64,000 bases of DNA from Alphaproteobacteria bacterium (GCA_012103325.1 WLWY01000001.1:310001-374000), one strand, 5' to 3'. Positions 1-8,425 are shown, numbered from the stretch's first letter. A program made the numbers and translations. Notes: a model not told the origin generated them from the sequence alone.

Positions 1-112
1 AACCGTACCGCCCGCGTGCCGGCTCCAACGTTCCCGCCTTGCAGGACGGGCATGATATGCCCGTGGGGGCAACGTCATGGCAGTGGACGCTCGGTGCGTT
101 CGCGTCGGCCAT
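1..112 (-). CDS. Small protein starting with a C4 zinc-finger motif (partial, runs off left edge)
   Basis: Only the first 37 codons lie inside the window. The start at 112 is chosen because a strong ribosome site (agaggga) sits just upstream on the minus strand; an in-frame ATG at 139 has none. About 20 residues in, the protein reads CPSCKAGTLEPARGRYG, which resembles the first half of the C4 zinc finger found at the C-terminus of DNA topoisomerase I and in some nuclease-like proteins (CxxC, then a basic RGRYG). The second Cys pair would lie outside the window, so the family is a guess. It follows the VOC gene on the same strand after about 46 bases and may share its transcript. Confidence 0.4.
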   Translation of the reverse strand, partial: MADANAPSVHCHDVAPTGISCPSCKAGTLEPARGRYG

Positions 113-158
113 CGCAATCTCCCTCTTGCCTTGGTCCATATCGGGGGGCAGATGCACC

Positions 159-524
159 CTACATGCTGTGCAGCGCGACGCGGTTGCCTTCCGTATCGAC
201 AAACTGTGCGATGTGCCCGTAGGGACCGATCGAGGTTTTCGGTACGGCGACGGTTCCGCCTGCGCCCGTCACCTGCCCGAGCGTGGCGTCGATATCGTCG
301 CTGTGGAAGTAAACCAGGGAGCCGGTCGCCGACGGCTTGTTGTGCGGGTTCTCGACCAACGCGCCGACTGGCATTTCCCCGTTCTGGAAAGCCTTCATTT
401 TCCCTTCAGGCACCTCCATCGGCACCAGATCCGCATCCAGCACCGCGCTATAGAAGTTGGATGCCCTTTCAAGATCGCCGACCGGAATCTCGAACCAATC
501 TACCGTCACAAGATTTTTCGCCAT
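159..524 (-). CDS. VOC (glyoxalase/bleomycin-resistance fold) family protein
   Basis: A 121-residue protein of the vicinal-oxygen-chelate superfamily, the usual length for a single-domain member. It opens with VDWFEIPVGDLERASNFYSA, the typical first beta-alpha unit, and closes with GHIAQFVDTEGNRVALHSM, the usual second-half signature (IAxFxDxEGNxxxLH). These proteins are cytosolic and mostly metal dependent, but substrates cannot be predicted from this fold. A ribosome site (gaggtg) lies four bases before the ATG. It is divergent from the apr operon and probably cotranscribed with the zinc-finger gene downstream. Confidence 0.85.
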   Translation of the reverse strand: MAKNLVTVDWFEIPVGDLERASNFYSAVLDADLVPMEVPEGKMKAFQNGEMPVGALVENPHNKPSATGSLVYFHSDDIDATLGQVTGAGGTVAVPKTSIGPYGHIAQFVDTEGNRVALHSM

Positions 525-798
525 GATTCACCTCGCCTACGTTACAAAAAAAGTTGCTGCTATTCGTTAGACGGGTGGTCGTCAGTCGACCGGGACAAAT
601 TGGTCAGATTTTTTTAGGACCTTGTTGGATATCGGCCCAATTGCCTAAGTCGTTCGCCGTTTCAGCCTAGATTCGGATATCTCTTGTGGCGGATTTGACA
701 GCCCTTGGGCCCTCCATTACTAACTCGTGACAGAGTGTCGTATGTGATATCCGGCTGAAAACGCGCAGCGTTCGAATGGAACGGCTGAACGAAGAACG

Positions 799-975
799 CG
801 CTGGATATTGGGGGGAGCACAACGCACCAACGCCATGGCCCATAGGTTCGGGACCGAGGTGTACCTGTCCTTAAAATAGAGGACGGGCGGTGCTTGCGGG
901 AAGGCAAGTGGCAAGTCATGATCCACAGCGAATTTTTCGAACCGATCGTCACCGAGTCGGCGAAGACGGCGATCT
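799..975 (+). pseudogene. Decayed fragment of an aprA-like gene
   Basis: This non-coding stretch upstream of aprM matches an internal part of the intact aprA (roughly 2690-2840). In one frame it reads RGVPVLKIEDGRCLREGKW followed by QVMIHSEFFEPIVTESAKTA; the intact AprA has WGLPIMKDPDTGRYLREGKW and QIMIHGESYKPIVAEAARKA at the same place. Upstream, the HRFGTE stretch (841-858) matches HKFEEW of AprA but in another frame, so at least one frameshift separates them. No start or full-length frame remains. It looks like a relic of an older duplicate of the apr locus; similarity fades on both sides. Confidence 0.6.
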
Positions 976-1085
976 GCGGCGGCGCAACCCACGGGCCGCA
1001 TGCGATGCGCGAGAGCTTTTTTTCCGAGGCTGCGAGGCCGTTGTCCCTCGCGCTGATAACAACTGGCTAACATTGGGGTAATTTG

Positions 1086-1871
1086 ATGTTCACCACCAAT
1101 CCCTTCGCTGAGCTTTCGGCGTCCATACCACCCTCCATGATGCAGACCTACATCGTCATCATGGTCATCCTGGTCGCGGGTGGCACGCTGTTCGACGTCA
1201 TCCACAAGAAAAGCGCCAAGTACTTCTTCGACAATTGGCGGAAGGAAAGAGGCAAAGGGGCACAGCAGGTCGGCGGCGGGGACATGGTATCCTTGGCGGT
1301 GCAAACCGCGGTGATCGATGTCGCGACTTCCGGTGAATTCTGCAACGCACGGCGCAGAATTGCCCACCTCCTGACCATGTACGGCTTCCTGGCCTATGTG
1401 ATCACCACCGTCATCATGGTGTTCGGGTACCCGACAACCGCCACGCCGACGCCGGCCATCCTGCCGCAGCTGTGGACCATCGGCGGCCTCCTGGTCTGCC
1501 TCGGCGGTTATTGGTTCTGGTTCTTCATTCGGGTCGATGTCGCGGCCGAGGGTAATTCGCCGTTCCGCATCGTCCGCGCCGACCTGTTCATCCTCTCGTT
1601 GCTCGCGAGTACGACATTCGGGCTGATCTGGGCTTATCTGCAGGCGGCTGGCAATTCATGGTCAACCGTGTTCCTCGGTTTATACCTGTTTGCCACCACA
1701 GTGCTTTTTGGGTCGATCCCGTGGTCGAAATTCTCACATATGTTCTTCAAGCCAGCAGCAGCTCTTCAGAAACGAGTCGCGGAAGCGGACGGTTCGAGGA
1801 GCAACCTGCCGGCTCCCGCCGATAAACCAGAAGTATTCGGTAGCATCCCCCGGCTGCCCCGAAACTATTAA
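1086..1871 (+). CDS. aprM: AprM, putative membrane anchor of adenylylsulfate reductase
   Basis: A 261-residue membrane protein with about five hydrophobic helices (near residues 18-36, 93-112, 124-143, 160-180 and 190-210). It lies directly upstream of aprB and aprA, the arrangement called aprMBA in sulfur-oxidising bacteria. There AprM is proposed to attach the soluble AprBA to the membrane and pass electrons from sulfite oxidation to quinone. The C-terminal WSKFSHMFFKP stretch recalls the heme/quinone membrane subunits of the NarI/QmoC kind. The start is ATG at 1086, after a weak gggg ribosome site; a TTG just before it is in frame but less likely. The role comes from the neighbours and the family, not from catalytic residues. 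Confidence 0.85.
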   Translation: MFTTNPFAELSASIPPSMMQTYIVIMVILVAGGTLFDVIHKKSAKYFFDNWRKERGKGAQQVGGGDMVSLAVQTAVIDVATSGEFCNARRRIAHLLTMYGFLAYVITTVIMVFGYPTTATPTPAILPQLWTIGGLLVCLGGYWFWFFIRVDVAAEGNSPFRIVRADLFILSLLASTTFGLIWAYLQAAGNSWSTVFLGLYLFATTVLFGSIPWSKFSHMFFKPAAALQKRVAEADGSRSNLPAPADKPEVFGSIPRLPRNY

Positions 1872-1922
1872 TCAGCCAATCAGCTCATCATTGGTCTTCG
1901 ATACAGGAGATAACGGAATATC

Positions 1923-2387
1923 ATGCCAACATTTGTTTATATGACTCGTTGCGACGGCTGCGGACACTGTGTCGACATCTGTCCGTCCGACATCATGCAC
2001 ATCGATAAGACCTACCGCCGTGCCTACAACATCGAACCCAACATGTGCTGGGAATGCTACTCCTGTGTGAAGGCCTGTCCGCAAAACGCGATCGACTGCC
2101 GCGGTTATGCCGATTTCGCCCCCTTGGGCCACAGCGTCCGCGTCCTTCGGGAAGAGGAAAAGGGAACGGTTTCCTGGAAGATCAAGTTCCGGGACGGTCG
2201 CGAGAAGAATTTCGAATCGCCGATCCGGACCACGCCCTGGGGAACGATCAAGTCGCCGCAGGACTACAGTGCGCCGTCGGATGCCGATTACAAATCGCAA
2301 GAGCTGGCGCATGAACCGGACGCGCTGAATATTGAAGGTGGCCTACCAGTAGCGGACCCGAACAAGTTCAAGCAGGGAGCCGTCTGA
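1923..2387 (+). CDS. aprB: Adenylylsulfate (APS) reductase beta subunit
   Basis: A 154-residue iron-sulfur subunit, the normal size for AprB. Two ferredoxin-type clusters are visible: CDGCGHCVDICP (about residues 10-21) and CWECYSCVKACP (about 41-52). The remainder, with TTPWGTIKSP, is the AprB tail that wraps around AprA in known structures. In a sulfur oxidiser it takes electrons from the FAD of AprA when sulfite and AMP are converted to adenylylsulfate in the cytoplasm. It follows aprM after about 50 bases (ribosome site aggaga) and overlaps aprA by one base (TGATG), so the two subunits are probably translationally coupled. Confidence 0.95.
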   Translation: MPTFVYMTRCDGCGHCVDICPSDIMHIDKTYRRAYNIEPNMCWECYSCVKACPQNAIDCRGYADFAPLGHSVRVLREEEKGTVSWKIKFRDGREKNFESPIRTTPWGTIKSPQDYSAPSDADYKSQELAHEPDALNIEGGLPVADPNKFKQGAV

Positions 2388-4225
2388 TGGGTCTGTTCGG
2401 AGGCAGGAAAACGATTCGCGTCGATTCCGACGTGCTCGTCGTCGGCGGCGGCATGGCCGGTTGCGGGGCGGCGTACGAATCCCGCTTTTGGGGACGCGAT
2501 AAGAAGGTCGTTGTCGTCGAGAAGGCGAATATCGAGCGTAGCGGCGCGGTCGCACAGGGCCTGTACGCGATCAACTGCTACATGGGCATGCAGTGGAACG
2601 AGAATCAGCCCGAAGACTTCGTCAAATACGCCAGCAATGACCTGATGGGTCTCGTCCGCGAGGATCTCGCCTACGACATCGGAAGGCATGTCGATTCGAC
2701 CGTGCATAAGTTCGAGGAATGGGGCCTACCGATCATGAAGGACCCGGACACCGGGCGTTATCTGCGCGAAGGCAAGTGGCAGATCATGATCCATGGCGAG
2801 AGCTATAAGCCGATCGTCGCGGAAGCGGCCCGCAAGGCGGCCACCGAGGTCTACAACCGGATCATGGTGACCCATCTCTTGATGGATAAGAGGGACCCCA
2901 AACGCGTTGCCGGTGCCGCCGGCTTCAACGTCCGCACGGGCGATTACTACGTGTTCAAGGCGAAGGCGGTGATCGTCGCTGCCGGCGGCGCATCGCACAT
3001 CTTCAAACCGCGCTCCGTCGGCGAAGGCATGGGCCGGACCTGGTACGCGCCCTGGAGCAGCGCTTCGGCCTATGGCCTGCCGATTCAGATCGGCGCCAAG
3101 ATGACCCAAATGGAGAACCGGATCGTTCTCACCCGCTTCAAGGACGGCTATGGCCCGGTTGGCGCCTATTTCTTGCACCTCAAGACCTATACGCAGAACG
3201 CCTATGGCGAAGAGTACGAATCCAAATGGTATGAGAACACCAAGGAGTTGGTTGGTGACTATATCGACCGCCATCCGGTTCCGACCTGCTTGCGCAACCA
3301 CGCATTTCTGAAGGAAGTCGCCAATGGTGGCGGCCCCATTCGCATGGTGACCAAGGAGGCCTTCCAGGATCCGCATAAGGAACAGGTCGGCTGGGAGAAC
3401 TTCCTCGGCATGACCATCGGTCAAGCCGTCGTCTGGGCATCGCAGAACATCGACCCGAAGGAAACCAACCCCGAGCTGACCACGTCCGAGCCTTACGTCA
3501 TGGGCTCGCACGCCACCTGTTCGGGTGCATGGGCGAGCGGTCCGGAAGACTATGCGCCATCAGAGTACAAGTGGGGCTACAACCGCATGATGACGGTCAA
3601 TGGACTGTTTGGCGCCGGCGACGCCAGCGGCGGTACCCCGCATAAATTCTCGTCCGGGTCCTTCACAGAAGGACGGATCGCTGGCAAGGCGGCGATCAAT
3701 TACATGGACGACATGGACGATACGCAACTCGACGAGGCGGAAATCCAACGTTTGGAAGAAGAAATATTCCAACCGATGGAAAACTACGACGTCGGCCGTA
3801 ACGAAATCGTCGCCGGCACGGTATCGCCGAGCTACATCCTGCCAATCCATGCACTGCAACGCCTCGAGAAGCTCATGGATGAGTACTGTGGCGGCATCTC
3901 CGCGAACTATATGACGAACGAGCCGACACTCAACCGCGGCCTCGAATTGATGGATATGTTGAAGGAAGATTCCGATCACATTGGCGCTGAGGATCTTCAT
4001 CGGCTGCAACGGGCGTGGGAATTCAAACACCGGCGGCTGGCGTCCGAAAGCGTCATGCAACACACGCTTTTCCGGAAAGAAACGCGCTGGCCGGGATACT
4101 ACTACCGGGGCGACCACATGAACCTGAACGACGACGATTGGCACTGCTTCACATTGTCCCAATACGACGCCGAATCCGGCAAGTGGGCCATGGAGAAGGC
4201 GCCGGTCTATCACATCGTCGATTAA
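2387..4225 (+). CDS. aprA: Adenylylsulfate (APS) reductase alpha subunit, FAD-binding
   Basis: A 612-residue flavoprotein of the fumarate reductase/AprA family. The dinucleotide-binding motif VVGGGMAGCGAAYE lies near residue 18, followed by the AprA-typical EGKWQIMIHGESYKPIVAEA region and, near the C-terminus, the ETRWPGYYYRGDHMNLNDDD block. It catalyses the reversible reaction between sulfite plus AMP and adenylylsulfate; with an AprM gene in front, the oxidative direction is likely. The start overlaps the aprB stop by one base. The usual partners sat (ATP sulfurylase) or qmo/hdr genes are not in the window. A hairpin after the stop probably ends the operon. Confidence 0.96.
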   Translation: MGLFGGRKTIRVDSDVLVVGGGMAGCGAAYESRFWGRDKKVVVVEKANIERSGAVAQGLYAINCYMGMQWNENQPEDFVKYASNDLMGLVREDLAYDIGRHVDSTVHKFEEWGLPIMKDPDTGRYLREGKWQIMIHGESYKPIVAEAARKAATEVYNRIMVTHLLMDKRDPKRVAGAAGFNVRTGDYYVFKAKAVIVAAGGASHIFKPRSVGEGMGRTWYAPWSSASAYGLPIQIGAKMTQMENRIVLTRFKDGYGPVGAYFLHLKTYTQNAYGEEYESKWYENTKELVGDYIDRHPVPTCLRNHAFLKEVANGGGPIRMVTKEAFQDPHKEQVGWENFLGMTIGQAVVWASQNIDPKETNPELTTSEPYVMGSHATCSGAWASGPEDYAPSEYKWGYNRMMTVNGLFGAGDASGGTPHKFSSGSFTEGRIAGKAAINYMDDMDDTQLDEAEIQRLEEEIFQPMENYDVGRNEIVAGTVSPSYILPIHALQRLEKLMDEYCGGISANYMTNEPTLNRGLELMDMLKEDSDHIGAEDLHRLQRAWEFKHRRLASESVMQHTLFRKETRWPGYYYRGDHMNLNDDDWHCFTLSQYDAESGKWAMEKAPVYHIVD

Positions 4226-4252
4226 ACAGAATTCTTCGACGCCGACACCTGT

Positions 4253-4278
4253 GCCGGAGGCTGGAAACGGCCTCCGGC
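4253..4278 (+). terminator. Hairpin after aprA
   Basis: A perfect 9-bp stem (gccggaggc/gcctccggc) with an 8-base loop starts 27 bases after the aprA stop. There is no run of T after it, so intrinsic termination is possible rather than certain. Confidence 0.5.
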
Positions 4279-4306
4279 ATCTGTGTCTGTGTGCTACATA
4301 CATCCC

Positions 4307-5065
4307 ATGCTGATCGCACAAATTTCCGATACGCATATTCTGGCCGAAGATTCGGACCTTCCCGAAGCCCAACCGAGGGCCGAGGATTTGCGCCGCTGCA
4401 TCGTCGATATCAACGGGTTGGACCCGTTGCCCGATGTCGTGATCCATTCCGGCGATACGGTGCAGACGGGCGCAATCGCGGATTACAACCACCTCACGGC
4501 CTTGCTGGCGCCACTGCGTCCACCGCTCTACCTGACACCTGGCAACCGCGACCACCACGACACCTTTAGAGCCATGTTTGACAATGGCAGCGGCGAACAG
4601 CCCTTCCTGCATTTCGTCATCGATGATTTTCCTGTTCGCCTCATCGCACTCGACTCGATCGACCCGGGGGAGCGGAAGGGTGTTTTCTGTGCCGAACGGC
4701 TCGCCTGGCTCGACGAGGCGTTAAGTGCCGCGCCGAACCGTCCGACGATCCTGTTCATGCACCATCCCCCCTTCGATGTGGGACCGCGCTTTATAGACGG
4801 ATATCGAAATCTGGCAGACCGGGACGCGCTGGCCGCGCTCGTCGCGCGACACCCACAGGTGCGGCGCTTGATGTGCGGTCATTGCCACCGCTCCTCACTG
4901 CGCGCCTGGGCCGGCACAGAGGCTTCGACGATGGCCAGTGTCGCGCGCGACGTTCGCGAGGGTGTCGATGTTGTACGCTTTGCCGAAACGCCGATGTATC
5001 AACTCCACGCCGTATCGGAAGACGGCGCTGTCACGACGCAGACACGGCTCGTATCTGACTCTTAG
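4307..5065 (+). CDS. Class III (CpdA/GpdQ-like) metallophosphoesterase
   Basis: A 252-residue calcineurin-like phosphoesterase. All metal-binding blocks are present: SDTH near residue 8, SGDTVQTG, GNRD (GNHD with His replaced by Arg), MHHPP and GHCHR. The MLIAQISDTH opening is typical of the CpdA/GpdQ group, so the ATG at 4307 is taken rather than the in-frame GTG at 4283. Members hydrolyse cyclic nucleotides or glycerophosphodiesters with two divalent metals; the substrate here is unknown. The H-to-R change in the GNHD block is unusual, since that His normally protonates the leaving group, and it could alter specificity. Confidence 0.85.
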   Translation: MLIAQISDTHILAEDSDLPEAQPRAEDLRRCIVDINGLDPLPDVVIHSGDTVQTGAIADYNHLTALLAPLRPPLYLTPGNRDHHDTFRAMFDNGSGEQPFLHFVIDDFPVRLIALDSIDPGERKGVFCAERLAWLDEALSAAPNRPTILFMHHPPFDVGPRFIDGYRNLADRDALAALVARHPQVRRLMCGHCHRSSLRAWAGTEASTMASVARDVREGVDVVRFAETPMYQLHAVSEDGAVTTQTRLVSDS

Positions 5066-5319
5066 CACCGTCGATATTATTCTACCGCAAAGACAGTACC
5101 ATCATACGCTGCAGGTAATAGGGTGCGTCAGGACATCGTTCCTGGTCACACGCGCGCACGACTTTGTGCTGTCATGTGATCTTGCATTTGCTTTCGCGTG
5201 CCATGAATAAAGTTCAGAATCAATATGTTCCGTTGGTGGCTTTTCACTGACGCGACGCTAGGTCGATCGGGGACCATCGACCACTGCTTGAAAAAGCAAT
5301 GCAGAGAAAAGGAAATACC

Positions 5320-5448
5320 ATGCAGATCCTTCGAAAAAATCTGACATTTATAGTTGTCCTCGTAGCGGCAGTATTTGCGCTGGGCGCCTGTCAAATGACG
5401 GCCATCGGACCGCAAGACGGAAAGCTGTTCCAGGATTATCAGCAATAG
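5320..5448 (+). CDS. Very small lipoprotein (42 residues)
   Basis: A short gene that size cut-offs would miss. It has a good ribosome site (aaagga) before the ATG, a basic N-terminus (MQILRKN), a hydrophobic stretch (about residues 9-22) and a lipobox LGAC with Cys24. The mature lipopeptide would be only 19 residues (CQMTAIGPQDGKLFQDYQQ). It resembles entericidin-type or similar mini-lipoproteins in architecture, not visibly in sequence. It stands alone between the phosphoesterase and a MITE copy. The function is unknown. Confidence 0.6.
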   Translation: MQILRKNLTFIVVLVAAVFALGACQMTAIGPQDGKLFQDYQQ

Positions 5449-5463
5449 ACTTTAGAGCGGACT

Positions 5464-5575
5464 AATACCAAGGGACGCCGATAGTGACCCATAGAGATCG
5501 CGTAAGCGGTCCGTCGGGTAGAAGGGGCGGCGCAGGCGATGTGGTGCATCGTCAAGCCGTTCCGACGCTCTCCGA
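5464..5575 (+). repeat. Partial copy of the MITE found at 6593-6753
   Basis: It starts with the same 27-base end (aataccaagg...gtgaccc) and runs parallel to the second copy through the ccgtcgggtagaagg segment, then diverges. I see no right-hand inverted end, so this copy is truncated or decayed. Confidence 0.7.
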
Positions 5576-5652
5576 CGGGCCGCATGCGCGACCCGAAGGG
5601 CGGGTGCACAATTTGCGCCCGGCCTGCTGGGGTACGGGTTTCCGGCATGTGG

Positions 5653-5982
5653 CTAATTCAGTACCGCAACAATCGATATGTCGCCGCGCATGACGTTTAC
5701 GAGTTGCGGCAAACATTCGAGCCGGGAAGTATGCAGAAAGCGTCCAAACGCCGGTTGCTCGTCGCCATGGATCGTCCGAAACCGCCAGGACACGTAGGCA
5801 GCATCGTCGTCTCTTTGCCGCGGCTCGGCAATAAACACAGCGCCGCCGACACCTAATTTAACGCCGATGGCGACACCGAGCAAAAGCGGTGAGCAGAAAA
5901 TCAATGCGAATGCGCCGATACCTCGATTGAGTGCCTTTTTGGGATCCAAAAAGACATTGGCAAACTTGCCTTCAATAACCAT
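5653..5982 (-). pseudogene. Truncated bacterial sugar transferase (WcaJ/ExoY-type)
   Basis: From the ATG at 5982 (good ggggga ribosome site) the 109 residues follow the catalytic domain of polyprenyl-phosphate phosphosugar transferases. A membrane segment (FALIFCSPLLLGVAIGVKL) precedes GGAVFIAEPRQ, then WRFRTIHGDE, then LECLPQLVNVMRGDISIV. Intact family members continue with GPRPE and about 60 more residues; here the frame stops at once after DISIVAVLN, and several key residues are changed (for example the R-x-G in the activation loop). Such enzymes start exopolysaccharide repeat units at the inner membrane. This copy is almost certainly inactive; no capsule genes are nearby. Confidence 0.7.
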
Positions 5983-6151
5983 GCGATATCCCCCGATATC
6001 GGACGCCCCTTTACAATGGTCCCAACTTTGCACCGCTACAGTAAATAAACCGTTAGGATTACAGCGTCGCGTCACCCAAATGGGTAAGGCAGCGAGGTTA
6101 CCGCAAGATTTCGTCTAAATTTAGGCGAGATCACTCGCTTTACGCGGGAAC

Positions 6152-6481
6152 TCAGTGAGTATTGTCGTGCCGCGTCACATAACACCCGTTTTCGATGCCG
6201 GAGAATAGCTCGCTGATCTGCGGATGCGATACGGGCTCGCAAGTCTCGTCGGTCAGCAAGTTCTGTTCCGAGACATAGGCGATATAGGTCGTTTCCGAGT
6301 TTTCGGCCAATAGATGATAGTAAGGCTGCTCCTTCGCCGGCCGCGAGTTCTCCGGGATAGACTCCCACCACTCTTCCGTATTGGAGAATACGGGGTCCAC
6401 GTCGAAGATAACGCCGCGGAAGGGATGCACGCGATGACGAACGATCTCGCCGATCCCGAATTTAGCATTTCTTATTGTCAT
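6152..6481 (-). CDS. hspQ: Heat shock protein HspQ (YccV family)
   Basis: A 109-residue protein with the HspQ core KFGIGEIVRHRVHPFRGVIF, then DVDPVF, TEEWW, QPYYHLLAE and AYVSEQNLL. HspQ is a small cytosolic protein that binds hemimethylated DNA in older descriptions and later was shown to be a Lon specificity factor. The start at 6481 gives the normal length; the upstream in-frame codons to 6547 have no support. A MITE lies just upstream, so its promoter region may partly derive from that element. Confidence 0.9.
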   Translation of the reverse strand: MTIRNAKFGIGEIVRHRVHPFRGVIFDVDPVFSNTEEWWESIPENSRPAKEQPYYHLLAENSETTYIAYVSEQNLLTDETCEPVSHPQISELFSGIENGCYVTRHDNTH

Positions 6482-6592
6482 TCCGGTTTTTCCTGCTGCC
6501 GGCTGAAACACGCTATTATACACGACAAGGGCGCATTCAGGCCACACTCGTGTGATGACTGACGCCCCGCACTCGAAGGCGGCGGATCATAC

Positions 6593-6753
6593 AATACCAA
6601 GGAACGGTGATAATGACCCATAGAGATCTCGTATGCGGTCCGTCGGGTAGAAGGGACGGCGCCGGCGATGCGAGGCATCGCCGCGCCGTGCGCTCCTTGC
6701 CGAAAACCTGAATAACCCGCCTCTAGGGGTCATTATCACCGCTCCTTAGTATT
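6593..6753. mobile_element. MITE-like element with 27-bp terminal inverted repeats
   Basis: The left end (6593-6619) and the right end (6727-6753) are inverted repeats matching at 25 of 27 positions, with the core ggtgataatgaccc on the inner side. The interior (about 107 bases) has no gene but contains a gcgatgc/gcatcgc hairpin. A second, truncated copy lies at 5464-5575. Its right end carries the last codons and stop of the haloalkane dehalogenase gene. A parent transposase is not in the window. Confidence 0.75.
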
Positions 6754-7634
6754 AGTGTCCGATACCATTCGGCAATAGCCGCGCCAATCTCGTCCGGCGA
6801 ATCCTCCTGAACGAAATGGACGCCGGGGACGGTCACCTCGCGCTGATTCTTCCAACCGCGGCAGAACTCCCGTTGCCCGCCAATCAGGATCGCAGCCGGC
6901 TCCGCGTTCACGAATAGCTTCGGGATATCGTTGCCCGCCATCCAGTCGGCATAGTCCTGGACGATCGCAACGACATCCGCCGGCTCGCCGCCAAGCGGGA
7001 TCTCGCGCGGCCAGGTCAATGTCGGCCGCCGGCCCTCACCGGGTTCCGCAAAAGGCCGCCGGTAGATCGCCATCTCCGCCTCGCTCATCTTCCGCAAAAC
7101 GGAGCCCGGCAAGACCCGCTCGACGAAGACGTTCTTGTCCAGCACCATCGCCTCGCCGGCGGGCGACCGAAACCCTTCGAAAACGGGGCGTGCGTCCCGA
7201 CTGAACTCGTCCCATGTCATCGGGCGCACGACCGCCTCCATATAGGCAATCCCGCGGACCGCGTTCGGGTTCCGCCGCGCCCAATCGAAACCGAGCGCCG
7301 ACCCCCAGTCATGGATGACCAGCGTCACGTTTTCGGAAAGGCCCAAGGCCTCGAAGAAGCCATCGAGATACTCCCGGTGTTCGACGAAGCGGTACCGGTC
7401 CGGGCCGCTGTCCGGCAGCTTGTCCGAATCCCCCATACCGATCAGGTCCGGGGCAATACATCGGGCCAACGGCGATACGTGCGGCATGATGTTGCGCCAT
7501 AAGTACGAAGAAGTCGGGTTGCCATGCAGGAACACAACCGGGTCGCCTTCGCCCATCTCGACATAGGCCATGGTCCGGCCGTTTACCTGGACCGTTTTCT
7601 TGGGGTGTTCCTTCGCCGAAATCATATCGGGCAC
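6723..7634 (-). CDS. dhaA: Haloalkane dehalogenase (alpha/beta hydrolase, HLD family)
   Basis: A 303-residue hydrolase that replaces a carbon-bound halogen by hydroxyl. Visible catalytic parts are the halide-binding Asn in HGNPTSSYLWRN, the nucleophile Asp and neighbouring Trp in HDWGSALGFDWA, the acid Glu in YMEAVVRPMTW (HLD-II type) and the base His in VPGVHFVQEDSP. It is the last gene of a minus-strand operon; its start is two bases after the stop of the enoyl-CoA hydratase gene. The C-terminal residues LILRSGDNDP and the stop are encoded by the MITE end, so the original C-terminus was probably different. Activity on halogenated compounds rather than epoxides is inferred from the motifs. 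Confidence 0.88.
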   Translation of the reverse strand: MPDMISAKEHPKKTVQVNGRTMAYVEMGEGDPVVFLHGNPTSSYLWRNIMPHVSPLARCIAPDLIGMGDSDKLPDSGPDRYRFVEHREYLDGFFEALGLSENVTLVIHDWGSALGFDWARRNPNAVRGIAYMEAVVRPMTWDEFSRDARPVFEGFRSPAGEAMVLDKNVFVERVLPGSVLRKMSEAEMAIYRRPFAEPGEGRRPTLTWPREIPLGGEPADVVAIVQDYADWMAGNDIPKLFVNAEPAAILIGGQREFCRGWKNQREVTVPGVHFVQEDSPDEIGAAIAEWYRTLILRSGDNDP

Positions 7635-7636
7635 TC

Positions 7637-8425
7637 CTATTCTCCGGTGAAATCGGCTTTGCGTTTGTTAACGAAGGCGTCGATCCCTTCCTTGCCGTCG
7701 CGCGACGTCGCCATCGCGGAAATCATCCGCGCCTCTATTTCCATCTGAGTCTCGAGCGGGTTGGTGAAGGTTTCCGTCAGCATCGTCTTGACCGCGCCAA
7801 ACGCACGCGTTGGGCCATTGGCAAGGTCGCGGGCCAGCTTTTCGGCTTCTTCCGCCAGATCCTCGTCATCGACGACACGGTTGATCAAGCCCCATTCCAC
7901 CGCTTCCTCGGCGCTGAGACGCCGGTTGGTGAGCATCAGTTCCTGGGCGCGGCGCAGACCGATCAAACGCGGCACGAAATAGGTCGAGCTGCCGTCCGGC
8001 GACAGGCCCGCCGCGGTATAGGCGCTGGTGAACATAGCGGACCGCGCCGCCAGCACAAGATCACCCGACACGGCGATGCTCAAGCCTGCCCCCGCAGCAA
8101 TGCCGTTAACGGCAACAACCAACGGTGGGTCCATACGCGCGAAGCGAGAGATCGCCCCGTGCAGATAGAGCGTAATTTCCTTGAGCCGCGCGCCCGTATC
8201 CGCGCCGAACGTGTGAAACGTCTTCAGATCGCCGCCGGCGCAGAACATCTTGCCGGTCCCGGTCAGCAGGACGGCGCGGATATCCGGATCCTCATCGCAG
8301 CGGATCGACGCCATCATCAGGTCCTGCGCCATCTCGCCATTCAGACTGTTGGCCGCGCCGGGCCGGTTCAAGGTGATCTTGGCCAGACCATCGCTCACGT
8401 CGAACAAAAGGGTTTCGTAGGTCAT
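7637..8425 (-). CDS. Enoyl-CoA hydratase/isomerase family protein
   Basis: A 262-residue crotonase-fold protein. The oxyanion-hole segments are GKMFCAGGDLKTF and VNGIAAGAGLSIAVSGDLV, and the region TAAGLSPDGSSTYFVPRLIG carries Asp where classical hydratases have the first catalytic Glu, as in isomerase-like and PaaG-like relatives. RLSAEEAVEWGLINRVV is the usual second block. It acts on an acyl-CoA ester in the cytosol; the exact reaction cannot be told. It is packed between the decarboxylase-like gene (6-base gap) and the dehalogenase gene (2-base gap), so all three are one transcript. Confidence 0.9.
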   Translation of the reverse strand: MTYETLLFDVSDGLAKITLNRPGAANSLNGEMAQDLMMASIRCDEDPDIRAVLLTGTGKMFCAGGDLKTFHTFGADTGARLKEITLYLHGAISRFARMDPPLVVAVNGIAAGAGLSIAVSGDLVLAARSAMFTSAYTAAGLSPDGSSTYFVPRLIGLRRAQELMLTNRRLSAEEAVEWGLINRVVDDEDLAEEAEKLARDLANGPTRAFGAVKTMLTETFTNPLETQMEIEARMISAMATSRDGKEGIDAFVNKRKADFTGE

